Origin: CADEFX01 sp050260355
GTDB lineage: Bacteria; Pseudomonadota; Alphaproteobacteria; Rhizobiales; Hyphomicrobiaceae
Assembly: GCA_050260355.1 (NCBI GenBank)
Contig: JBLNBZ010000073.1
Coordinates: 1-58,745, forward strand
Length of the DNA: 58,745 bases
Direction: 5' to 3'
Notes under the pieces: generated by a model
Database searches by the model: none
What the model saw: only the letters and a program-made list of their open reading frames with translations
What the model was told of the DNA's origin: nothing
Part shown: one piece after another, positions 7,668 to 14,486 of the stretch
Numbering within the stretch: position 1 is the stretch's first letter
How the letters are laid out: each line of letters starts with the position of its first letter
Translations under genes and position numbers: made by a program

Positions 7668-8354
7668 ATGAGCACGGCACGGCGTATTCTTCTCGTCGAT
7701 GATGACGAGGAGCTCCGCGACTCCTTGAAGGACCAATTGGCTCTGCACGATGAGTTCGAGATTCTGACTGCGGGCACGGCAACTCAGGGCATCGAGATTG
7801 CCAAGAACGACCACCTCGATCTCGTGCTGCTCGACGTAGGTCTTCCCGACATGGACGGACGCGAGGCGTGCAAGGTCTTGCGCAAGACCGGGTTCAAGAG
7901 TCCCATCATCATGCTCACCGGCAACAGCGCCGATGCCGACATGATTCTGGGATTGGATGCCGGCGCCAATGACTACATCACCAAGCCGTTCAAGTTCGCC
8001 GTTCTGCTTGCGCGAATTCGCGCTCAGTTGCGCCAGCACGAGCAGAGCGAGGACGCCGTCTTCGCTATCGGGCAGTATACGTTCAAGCCGGCGTCGAAGA
8101 TGCTCATCGACGAGAAGGGTTCCAAGATCCGGCTGACCGAGAAGGAGACGTCGATCCTGAAGTACCTGTATCGAGCAGGCGAGAAGGTTGTGACGCGCGA
8201 CGTCCTTCTGCACGAGGTGTGGGGCTACAATGCCGGCGTCACGACGCACACGCTCGAGACACACATCTATCGCCTGCGGCAGAAGATCGAGAAGGACCCA
8301 TCGAATTCCGAGCTGTTGGTCACGGAGATGGGCGGCTACAAGCTCATCCCCTAG
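7668..8354 (+). CDS. cenR: OmpR/PhoB-family response regulator, CenR-like
   Basis: A 228-residue transcription factor with a receiver domain (residues 6-120; acidic pocket VDDDEE, phospho-acceptor Asp in LVLLDVGLPDMDG, Thr in MLTGNS, Lys in TKPF) and a winged-helix DNA-binding domain (about 130-227; RLTEKETSILKYLYRAG, THTLETHIYRLRQKIE, GGYKLIP). The overall sequence resembles CenR of Caulobacter and its alphaproteobacterial orthologues, where it controls the cell envelope and is essential or nearly so. No kinase gene adjoins it, which is usual for cenR. It faces an L,D-transpeptidase gene across a 92-base divergent promoter region, compatible with an envelope role. Naming is by memory of family sequences; the fold assignment is certain. 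Confidence 0.85.
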   Translation: MSTARRILLVDDDEELRDSLKDQLALHDEFEILTAGTATQGIEIAKNDHLDLVLLDVGLPDMDGREACKVLRKTGFKSPIIMLTGNSADADMILGLDAGANDYITKPFKFAVLLARIRAQLRQHEQSEDAVFAIGQYTFKPASKMLIDEKGSKIRLTEKETSILKYLYRAGEKVVTRDVLLHEVWGYNAGVTTHTLETHIYRLRQKIEKDPSNSELLVTEMGGYKLIP

Positions 8355-8480
8355 TTGAGCTTGATCGAGCCGAATAGCCGGACAGCCCTGCGCCAGCAGC
8401 GGAGCTGGAACTAGTGGATAAGTCACAATTGGCTGGCCCGGTGACGGCAAATAGGGTGTCGCTGTCGATCGGAACAGCCA

Positions 8481-10115
8481 ATGCCGCACCTCGCAAGCCC
8501 CATCAGCTCCCTCAAGCCGCGCTATGACGCCATCGTGGTCGGCTCGGGCTACGGCGGTGGCGTTGCTGCTTCACGGCTGGCGCGCGCCGGCAAATCGGTC
8601 GCTGTGCTCGAGCGCGGCCGCGAGTTTCTGACCGGCGAGTTCCCAAGCCGCTTTCCCGACATGCGCCGCGAAATGCAAGTCTCCGGCAAGCATTTCCGCA
8701 GCGGGACGGAGGCCTCACTGTTCGACGTCCGCCTCGGCGAGGACATGCACATCCTGGTCGGCTGTGGCTTGGGCGGAGGATCGCTCATCAATGCCGGCGT
8801 GGCATTGCGGCCCGACGCGCGCGTGTTCGCCGACCCGATTTGGCCGGGGCAGATCGCACAAGATGGACTGCTCGATGAGGGGTTCTCGCGGGCGCGGTAC
8901 TGGTTGCGGCCGGCGCGGTCCGCCCGTGCCTCCGAGCTCCCGAAGTTCCAAGCGCTCAAGGCCGGCGCCACCGGTCTCGCAATCGAGCCGATTGTGCCCG
9001 AGCTCGTCGTCAGTTTCGAGGACTGCGTCAACCCCGCGGGTGTGACGCAGCCGGCATGCACGCTTTGCGGCGACTGCTGCGCGGGATGCAATGTCGGCGC
9101 AAAGAATACGATCGCTCTGACCTACCTGCCTGACGCTGTGCGTCACGGCGCCGCCGCCTTCACTCATTGCAAGGTGCGTCATCTCTCCAGGACCGCAGAC
9201 GGCAAATGGCAGGTGCACGTGCGGAGGCTTGATGACGGCAACGGCGGCGCGGCCGACTTGACCTTGGTTGCCGACATTGTGGTTCTTGCCGGCGGCACGC
9301 TGGGCTCAACCGAGATCCTGCTGCGCTCACGCGAGAAGGGACTCGCTCTGTCCGATTGCCTGGGTCAGCGGTTCTCCGCCAACGGCGACATCATCGCCTT
9401 CGGCTACGGCTGCAAGATTCCGGTCAACGCGATCGGCGTCGGGCACCCATCTAGACTCGAGGGCGTCGAGATCGGAGCAGCGGTCTCGGGCCAGATCGAG
9501 ATCGACGATGAGCGTGAGCTTGCGAATGAAATTCGCGTCCAGGAAGGGGCGATGCCGTCAGCCCTGGCTCCCGTGCTGCCGGTCATGTTCCTGCCGAACG
9601 GACGCCTGATCGGGGCTTTGCAAAGCCTCATCAGCGGAATCTACAAAGGACCGTTCGCGCACCTGCAGACCTTTTTTGCGGTGTCGCACGACAGTGCGTC
9701 GGGCCGCTTCTCGCTCGATGGCGACCGCTTGGCGCTCTCCTGGCCGGGGGTGGCGCAGGAGCCGGTGTACCAGCGACTCGACGCGGTTCTCGGCAGCCTC
9801 GTCGCGACTTTGGGAGGCAAGTACGTCAAGAATCCGCTGGCGGGTACGGTGCTCGGACACAAGCCGGCGACGGCACATCCGCTCGGCGGCTGCCCCATGG
9901 GGCGAGAGCGAGGCGATGGCGTCGTCAACCACAAAGGTCAGGTGTTTGACGCCAGCCCATCAGCCGGCTCCACCGCCGTTCATCAAGGCTTGTATGTCGT
10001 TGACGGATCAACGATTTCACGATCGCTCGGGGTCAACCCCCTGTTGACGATCACGGCGTTGGCGGAACGTGCGCTGATTCACATGGCGCGCGATTGGGGA
10101 TTCGGCGAGCCCTGA
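8481..10115 (+). CDS. GMC-family FAD oxidoreductase with cysteine cluster
   Basis: A 544-residue glucose-methanol-choline oxidoreductase resembling the cholesterol-oxidase-like branch. The FAD loop VVGSGYGGGVAASRLA is at residues 19-34, the GMC signature near GCGLGGGSLINAGVALR, and the C-terminal FAD-contacting part is in HPLGGCPMG and GVNPLLTITALAERA. Residues 193-203 hold five cysteines (C-x2-C-x2-C-C-x2-C) followed by GAKNT, a motif in a subset of GMC proteins that might ligate an iron-sulfur cluster or a metal. No signal peptide is evident. The substrate is an alcohol or sterol-like compound that I cannot specify. The gene stands alone between cenR and the marR-emrA pair. Confidence 0.8.
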   Translation: MPHLASPISSLKPRYDAIVVGSGYGGGVAASRLARAGKSVAVLERGREFLTGEFPSRFPDMRREMQVSGKHFRSGTEASLFDVRLGEDMHILVGCGLGGGSLINAGVALRPDARVFADPIWPGQIAQDGLLDEGFSRARYWLRPARSARASELPKFQALKAGATGLAIEPIVPELVVSFEDCVNPAGVTQPACTLCGDCCAGCNVGAKNTIALTYLPDAVRHGAAAFTHCKVRHLSRTADGKWQVHVRRLDDGNGGAADLTLVADIVVLAGGTLGSTEILLRSREKGLALSDCLGQRFSANGDIIAFGYGCKIPVNAIGVGHPSRLEGVEIGAAVSGQIEIDDERELANEIRVQEGAMPSALAPVLPVMFLPNGRLIGALQSLISGIYKGPFAHLQTFFAVSHDSASGRFSLDGDRLALSWPGVAQEPVYQRLDAVLGSLVATLGGKYVKNPLAGTVLGHKPATAHPLGGCPMGRERGDGVVNHKGQVFDASPSAGSTAVHQGLYVVDGSTISRSLGVNPLLTITALAERALIHMARDWGFGEP

Positions 10116-10240
10116 CGGAGCTCCCACCAAAGCACTGAGCTTTCCGCCGCGGCTCCAAGTCTGCGCGCCGCGCGTCATGTATGCCAAACTCGCGGGCCGT
10201 ATTGCAATTTTGTATCTTTGCCAATCATATACGCGATGAT

Positions 10241-10256
10241 AGTAACTTAGGTTACT
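10241..10256. promoter_or_regulatory. perfect palindrome, candidate MarR operator
   Basis: AGTAAC (10241-10246), TTAG, GTTACT (10251-10256): perfect 6-base arms, 19 bases before the TTG start of the marR gene, in an AT-rich patch that could contain its promoter (TATACG at about 10229). Position and symmetry fit an autoregulatory MarR operator controlling marR-emrA. No second copy was noticed in the window. Confidence 0.6.
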
Positions 10257-10275
10257 TTATTGACGAGGGTTTCGA

Positions 10276-10785
10276 TTGCCGCAAGAGGATACAGGCCACT
10301 TCGGCTGGATTGCAGCCGACATTTCGAGACTCATTCGCACCGTCTTCGCGCGGCGTGTGCGCGGCCTCGGCCTCACGCGCGCACAATGGCTGGCGTTGAC
10401 GAGGTTGCATCGGCGGCCCGGCGCAAGCCAATCCGAGCTTGCCGACATGATGGAGATCGAGAAGGCCCCAGCGGGGGTTCTCATCGATCGTCTCGAGGAA
10501 AAGGGCTGGATCGAACGCCGCCCTGACCCCGCCGATCGTCGAATCAATCGCATCTACCTTACGGATCGCGGCCTGCGCGTGCATGCAGCGATTCTCCCCA
10601 TCGCCAAAGCGACGGTGGACGATGCGCTGTCGGATCTCTCGCCGGCCGAGCGCAGGCAGGTCACACGGCTGATGACGCGGGTGAAGGCGAAGCTGGCCGC
10701 GCTCGCCCAGGAGGATGCTGACGCCGACAGCATCGACATGAACGATATCGATAACAACAGCCAGATTGAGGAACGTCCGCTGTGA
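10276..10785 (+). CDS. MarR-family transcriptional regulator
   Basis: A 169-residue winged-helix regulator. The core is RAQWLALTRLHRRPGASQSEL (helices 2-3), IEKAPAGVLIDRLEEKGWIER (recognition helix and wing start) and the wing DRRINRIYLTDRG with the usual DxRxxxxxLT pattern. The start is a TTG at 10276 behind GAGGG. A C-terminal Asp/Asn-rich tail (about residues 148-165) is unusual. MarR proteins typically repress an adjacent efflux operon and release on binding phenolic ligands. The stop overlaps the GTG start of the EmrA-like gene by four bases, so the two are translationally coupled; a perfect palindrome just upstream is a likely operator. Confidence 0.88.
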   Translation: MPQEDTGHFGWIAADISRLIRTVFARRVRGLGLTRAQWLALTRLHRRPGASQSELADMMEIEKAPAGVLIDRLEEKGWIERRPDPADRRINRIYLTDRGLRVHAAILPIAKATVDDALSDLSPAERRQVTRLMTRVKAKLAALAQEDADADSIDMNDIDNNSQIEERPL

Positions 10786-11843
10786 GCGCGAATATGCGAC
10801 TGCTGCGACCCGTACTTCTTTTCGGGGTGCCGGCGCTTGCTGTGACCGGTGCCTTGCTGTGGTGGCTGTGGGGAGGCCGCTACGTCTCGACGGAGAACGC
10901 TTACGTCAAGGCCGACATCGTACAGATCTCCTCCGAAGTTTCCGGGCGCGTCATCGAGGTTCGCGTCAAGGACCACGCCACGATCAAGACCGGGGAGGTC
11001 CTTTTCAAGATCGATCCGGAGCCTTTCACGATTGCGTTGGAAAGGGCGGAGGCCGAGCTGGAGCAGATGCGGGTGCAAGTGGCCGGGTTACGCGCTCAGC
11101 ACGCCGAAGCGCAGGCGGAGCTCCAGGAGGCCAAAAGCAAGATCGCTTTCTATGATGCGCAGTACGCCCGTCAGAACCAGCTCAAGGAGCGCGGTGTCGG
11201 CTTCGCCTTCCGATTCGAGGAGGCTGACAGCAACGCCGCGGCGGCGCGCGACCGCGTGGCCGTGCTCCAGCAGAAAATCGAACGCATTCTCGCGTCGCTG
11301 TCCGGAGACCCTGAGCTGCCCCCCGATCAGCATCCACTCGTGCGCGAGAAGATCGCCATGCGCGATCGGGCAAAGCTGGATCTCGACCACACGATGGTTG
11401 TCGCCCCGGTGAGCGGCGTCGCGGTAAACGTCAAGCTGCTGCCGGGCGAGCAGGTGCGCGCGGCAACCCCACTGTTTGCTGTCGTCAGCGACAACCGGCC
11501 TTGGGTCGAAGCCAATTTCAAGGAAACCGAGCTCACCTACGTCAGGCCCGGACAAAGCGCGACGGTCGTGCTCGACATCTATCCCGACGTAACGTGGGAT
11601 GCCCAGGTCGAGAGTATCAGCCCGGCGACCGGCGCTGAGTTTGCCCTGCTGCCGCCGCAGAATGCGTCGGGCAACTGGGTGAAGGTGGTGCAGCGCCTGC
11701 CTGTGCGGCTGCGCCTGCTTCCACGCGCCAACGAGCTTCCGCTGCGCGCCGGCATGACAGCCACCGTGGTCGTCGACACCAAGCGGGAGCGGCGCATTAC
11801 GCAGATCTTCGGCGGTGGCAGCGCCGCCGCCACCGAGCCTTGA
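10782..11843 (+). CDS. HlyD/EmrA-family membrane fusion protein
   Basis: A 353-residue periplasmic adaptor with one N-terminal transmembrane segment (about residues 8-28), the family signature STENAYVKADIVQISSEVSG (biotinyl-lipoyl-like half), a coiled-coil hairpin (about residues 85-175) and the second lipoyl half plus beta-barrel (VVAPVSGVAVNVKLLPGEQV, VEANFKETEL). It resembles EmrA, which links the MFS pump EmrB to an outer-membrane channel. It starts at GTG 10782, overlapping marR by four bases. No emrB follows: the next gene is an M20 peptidase. The partner pump must be elsewhere, be another type, or be lost. Confidence 0.85.
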   Translation: MSANMRLLRPVLLFGVPALAVTGALLWWLWGGRYVSTENAYVKADIVQISSEVSGRVIEVRVKDHATIKTGEVLFKIDPEPFTIALERAEAELEQMRVQVAGLRAQHAEAQAELQEAKSKIAFYDAQYARQNQLKERGVGFAFRFEEADSNAAAARDRVAVLQQKIERILASLSGDPELPPDQHPLVREKIAMRDRAKLDLDHTMVVAPVSGVAVNVKLLPGEQVRAATPLFAVVSDNRPWVEANFKETELTYVRPGQSATVVLDIYPDVTWDAQVESISPATGAEFALLPPQNASGNWVKVVQRLPVRLRLLPRANELPLRAGMTATVVVDTKRERRITQIFGGGSAAATEP

Positions 11844-11905
11844 GGCACGCCCGGGGCCGGTATGCTCTTCCAACCGGCACAACGGCGATAACGGGGGAGA
11901 TGAGC

Positions 11906-13084
11906 ATGGCACTGGATGGCGTTGCGCCGCACGAAGCACGCATCCTCGATTGGCTCAGCAGCCAGAAGCAGGCGATGCTCGATCTGATCGAGCGCGTGGT
12001 CAACATCGACAGTGGCAGCTACGACAAGGCAGGTGTCGATGCTGTCGGCGACGAGTTCATCCGTTTTTTTGCCGAGCGCGGCATGTCGACGACGGTGGAG
12101 CCGCATGCGACGTTCGGCAATGCCATCCATGTTCGCATCGACGAGCGCCGTTCGAACGAGAAGCCGATCGTGCTGATGGGCCACCGCGACACCGTCTTTC
12201 CGAAGGGTGAAGTCGGACAGAGGCCGTACAAGATAGAGGGCAATCGCGCCTACGGACCGGGTGTCTCGGACATGAAGTCCGGGCTCGTGATGAACGCGTT
12301 CGTGCTCGATGCGTTCAGGCGCTTCGGCGGCGCGCCGGCCCCGCTGGTCGGGTTGATCACATCGGACGAGGAAATTGCCTCGCCCTCGTCGCGGCCGGTC
12401 ATCGAGCGTGTCGCGCGCGAGGCGCGCTGCGTCTTCAATGCGGAGCCCGGCAGGCCGAACGGAGGCGTCGTCACCGGGCGCAAGGGCGGCGTGTTCATGC
12501 GCTGCGAGATCGAAGGCCGCGCGGCGCACTCCGGCGGCAATTTCGAGCATGGCATCAGCGCGATCGGCGAGCTCGCGCACAAGATCGTCAAGCTGCACGC
12601 AATTACCGACTTGAAGCGAGGTACGACGGTCAACGTCGGCATCGTTAAGGGCGGACAGTCGGTGAACACCACCGCTCCGTTTGCGCAGGCCGATATCGAC
12701 CTCAGATACGTCACCCCGAAGGATCGCGCCGAAGCAATGTCGGCCGTAACCGAGATCGTTGAGACGAGCTTCGTTCCTGGCACCAAGGCGACGTTGACGG
12801 TGCTGGGGGAGTTTCTGCCGCTCAACGCCACGCCGGCTTCCGAGAGCTTGTTCAGCAGATATCAGGCCGCGGCCAAGACCGTGGGCCTCAACATTACGGG
12901 CGAGTTCGCAGGCGGCTGCGCCGACTCCGGTTTCACGGCCGCGGTCGGCTGTCCGACGATCTGCGCAACCGGGCCAGTGGGCGGCAAAGCGCACACCGCT
13001 GAGGAATACCTGGAGATCGACTCGATCGTGCCGCGTGCACAAGCCTTGGCGCTCGCCATCATGCGGCTCAGTCCGGCCGCCTAA
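11906..13084 (+). CDS. M20-family metallopeptidase, glutamate carboxypeptidase-like
   Basis: A 392-residue zinc exopeptidase similar to carboxypeptidase G2. Metal and catalytic residues are in place: GHRDTVF (His93, Asp95), GVSDMKSG (bridging Asp122), SDEEIASP (base Glu155 and ligand Glu156), Glu180 in NAEPGR and a C-terminal His in GGKAHTAEEY. The dimerisation domain is inserted between about residues 190 and 300 (AAHSGGNFEHG). The group removes C-terminal Glu or related residues from peptides or folates. I chose ATG 11906 because GGGGGAG sits six bases upstream; ATG 11900 is too close to that site. No signal peptide is evident, so a cytoplasmic role is likely. Confidence 0.85.
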   Translation: MALDGVAPHEARILDWLSSQKQAMLDLIERVVNIDSGSYDKAGVDAVGDEFIRFFAERGMSTTVEPHATFGNAIHVRIDERRSNEKPIVLMGHRDTVFPKGEVGQRPYKIEGNRAYGPGVSDMKSGLVMNAFVLDAFRRFGGAPAPLVGLITSDEEIASPSSRPVIERVAREARCVFNAEPGRPNGGVVTGRKGGVFMRCEIEGRAAHSGGNFEHGISAIGELAHKIVKLHAITDLKRGTTVNVGIVKGGQSVNTTAPFAQADIDLRYVTPKDRAEAMSAVTEIVETSFVPGTKATLTVLGEFLPLNATPASESLFSRYQAAAKTVGLNITGEFAGGCADSGFTAAVGCPTICATGPVGGKAHTAEEYLEIDSIVPRAQALALAIMRLSPAA

Positions 13085-13116
13085 AGTCTTTCCGCAATTC
13101 GCGCAGGGCTCGGGCG

Positions 13117-13138
13117 CCCTCTCCAGCGCGGGAGAGGG
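13117..13138. repeat. CCCTCTCC/GGAGAGGG hairpin
   Basis: Perfect 8-base arms (13117-13124 and 13131-13138) around AGCGCG, 33 bases after the M20 peptidase stop. The arm sequence is the same as that of the terminal hairpin of the structured repeat at 13681-13813 and 35338-35467, so it is probably a remnant of that family; it could also act as a terminator. Confidence 0.55.
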
Positions 13139-13201
13139 GGGATGAGCATCGGCTCCGTTGAATCGCAAATCGCGCTGCGCTTGCTCGCCGCGCCTGCTTC
13201 T

Positions 13202-13311
13202 CCCTCGCCCCGGCGGGGCGAGGGCTGTTCGCCATGACTTGCGAGCGCTCGGTGCAGCCGCGCCGAGATATCGGCAAGCGCGAGCAAGTCATCAGGCGAA
13301 CAGGGTGAGGG
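13202..13311 (+). repeat. structured dispersed repeat, divergent copy A
   Basis: In order: a perfect hairpin (CCCTCGCCCC 13202-13211, GGGGCGAGGG 13215-13224); a long-range stem GTTCGCC plus ATGACTTGC (13227-13242) pairing with GCAAGTCAT plus GGCGAAC (13284-13301); and a terminal GGGTGAGGG. The same order of parts occurs at 35338-35467 and, inverted, at 13681-13813, but with different bases that keep the pairing. Inner sequence (GCGC, CTCGG/CCGAG) can form further stems. Confidence 0.65.
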
Positions 13312-13392
13312 GGACCAACCTCGCAATCGGCGAAGACGTAGGCGTCGCTCCACAAGCTGGGCGTCGAACCTGTACACGCCGTCCCCACTGGC

Positions 13393-13582
13393 GTCATCCC
13401 TGCGCAGGCAGGGATCCAGACGCCGGGCAGCAAATTCTGCCTCGCGGTTGAGGCACCGGCGGCGGGTGGCGTGCATCAACGCACGCAGCGCAAGTGGAGG
13501 CGCATCTGGATCCCGGGCCCCCGCCTTCGCGGGGGCAAGCTTTTCCCGCGTGAGCGTTCACGCTCACGCGGCCCGGCATGAC
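13393..13582. repeat. composite palindromic element with inverted ends
   Basis: One end reads GTCATCCCTGC then GCAGGGATCCAGA (13393-13420); the other begins TCTGGATCCC (13505-13514) and ends CCCGGCATGAC (about 13572-13582), so the outer parts are inverted copies. Inside are a perfect CCCCCGC/GCGGGGG hairpin (13518-13535) and a perfect 10-base-arm hairpin CGCGTGAGCG/CGCTCACGCG (13547-13570). Similar GTCATCCC...GGATCCAG units are common between genes in proteobacteria. This is non-coding and probably a pair of REP-like units. Confidence 0.6.
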
Positions 13583-13680
13583 GGATAGATGGAGATGCGG
13601 CACAAGCCGATGCGCGCGCGCACGACGACGACCCGCTCCAGGCTTCCTCGGCCTCTATGCGAAAGCAATCTGCTTGCGCA

Positions 13681-13813
13681 CCCTCACCCTTCGCGCCCCA
13701 AGGACTTGCTCGGGCCGCTCTTCGATCCGTCACAGCAAGAATTGAGGCTTGCGTCTCCTTGTGGCCCTCGCAAGTCCAGGGCGCGAAGCCCTCTCCCTCG
13801 CGCGGGAGAGGGA
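13681..13813 (-). repeat. structured dispersed repeat, copy B (inverted)
   Basis: Nearly the reverse complement of 35338-35467. Parts read on the plus strand: CCCTCACCC; TTCGCGCCC (13690-13698) and GGACTTGC (13702-13709); their partners GCAAGTCC (13770-13777) and GGGCGCGAA (13779-13787); then the hairpin CCCTCTCCC/GGGAGAGGG (13789-13812). Similarity to copy C extends through the central loop region, so B and C are recent relatives. Confidence 0.75.
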
Positions 13814-13887
13814 GATCGGCATCGGCGCGGCTCGGAGAACGCGCAGTTCTCACGGGACACGGGCTCCTCTCTGCGCGCCGGGAAGGT

Positions 13888-13905
13888 CCCTCGCCCGGGA
13901 GAGGG
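13888..13905. repeat. imperfect hairpin related to the repeat family
   Basis: CCCTCGCCC (13888-13896) and GGGAGAGGG (13897-13905) pair at eight of nine positions. The arms mix the sequence types of copies A and B, which suggests a decayed member of the same family. Confidence 0.4.
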
Positions 13906-13995
13906 AGCCTCGATACACTGCCCATTCCTCCCGTCGACGCGGTAGAGGCGCGCCCCAGAAAGACGAACGCGCGGCGGCAACAGGCATTGCCGGGG

Positions 13996-14202
13996 TCAGT
14001 ATTGCGGCAACTGCACGCGGAGCCGATGCAAACCGGCGGGCAATGGCTTCGTTTCGAACAGAGGTCTGCTTATCTCGCGTGGCGCGCCGGATTCCATGCA
14101 TCGCCACGAACAATATCTCTTGCCTTCGAAGTGGAAGATGCGGGTCCCGAGCTCCACGTCACACCAGTCGCATTTATTCATCCGATCGTCTTGCGTGCTC
14201 AT
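13996..14202 (-). CDS. small zinc-binding protein (CxxC...CxxxC)
   Basis: A 68-residue protein with two cysteine pairs: KCDWCDVELG near the N-terminus and YCSWRCMESG about 18 residues later, separated by a short beta-type stretch (RIFHFEGKRY). This looks like a treble-clef or zinc-ribbon knuckle. I do not recognise a named family; such small proteins are often conserved hypothetical proteins in Hyphomicrobiales. ATG 14202 is preceded by AGGAGA at good spacing, which supports real translation; the frame remains open about 48 codons upstream without a better site. It is divergent from a 27-residue membrane peptide gene. Function unknown; DNA or protein binding is possible. Confidence 0.6.
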   Translation of the reverse strand: MSTQDDRMNKCDWCDVELGTRIFHFEGKRYCSWRCMESGAPREISRPLFETKPLPAGLHRLRVQLPQY

Positions 14203-14373
14203 AACATCTCCTGGGTTCCAGCTTCGGAACAGAGCTGATTGATCGGCGCGATAACGCCGAATGTCCGCGGAGCGTTCCGAACTAAATCGTTGCGAGCGCA
14301 ACGTGCGTCGCAATGGAACCCATCGCACGACCACGCGGTTGCTCACCTCTCAACGGCCCAAGGAGGTTTGGCA

Positions 14374-14457
14374 ATGGTTCGCGATGTGGTTCTGTGGCTC
14401 GCTGGTGTGCCGATTTTCGTTATCATCCTGCTGCATCTGTTCGGAGTGTTCCACTGA
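14374..14457 (+). CDS. 27-residue single-helix membrane peptide
   Basis: A very short gene with an ideal ribosome binding site (AAGGAGGT, then TTGGCA, then ATG). The product has a charged start (MVRD), then one hydrophobic helix (VVLWLAGVPIFVIILLHLFG) and a short end. Near-identical short peptides (pattern LxLWLxGVPxxVIILLxLF) are, to my recollection, widespread in alphaproteobacteria without known function. It lies 29 bases before the convergent RND permease stop. Its size explains why automatic annotation would miss it. The strong start signal and the helix-only composition are the evidence; expression is not shown. Confidence 0.7.
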   Translation: MVRDVVLWLAGVPIFVIILLHLFGVFH

Positions 14458-14486
14458 ACATGGCAGCACGGGCGCGATGACCTCGC

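Larger units (their letters stand above)
13085..13995. other. gene-free stretch packed with hairpins and repeats
   Basis: No credible coding frame was found in these 0.9 kb; the open frames present are low-complexity readings of repeat sequence without ribosome binding sites or family similarity. The stretch holds at least five strong inverted-repeat structures, listed separately. It separates the M20 peptidase from the small zinc-binding protein gene. The density of palindromes resembles a landing area for REP/MITE-like elements. Confidence 0.7.

Noticed and set aside
11579..13168. 529-codon open frame opposite the EmrA and M20 genes
   Set aside because: Covers two well-supported genes on the other strand and shows only Arg/Ala/Asp-rich composition.
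13085..13995. possible CRISPR array
   Set aside because: Repeated palindromes are present but not at regular spacing, units differ in length and orientation, and no cas gene is near.
13476..14238. several open frames of 100-190 codons in the repeat-rich stretch
   Set aside because: They read through hairpins and repeats, lack ribosome binding sites and have Arg/Pro/Ser-rich low-complexity translations.
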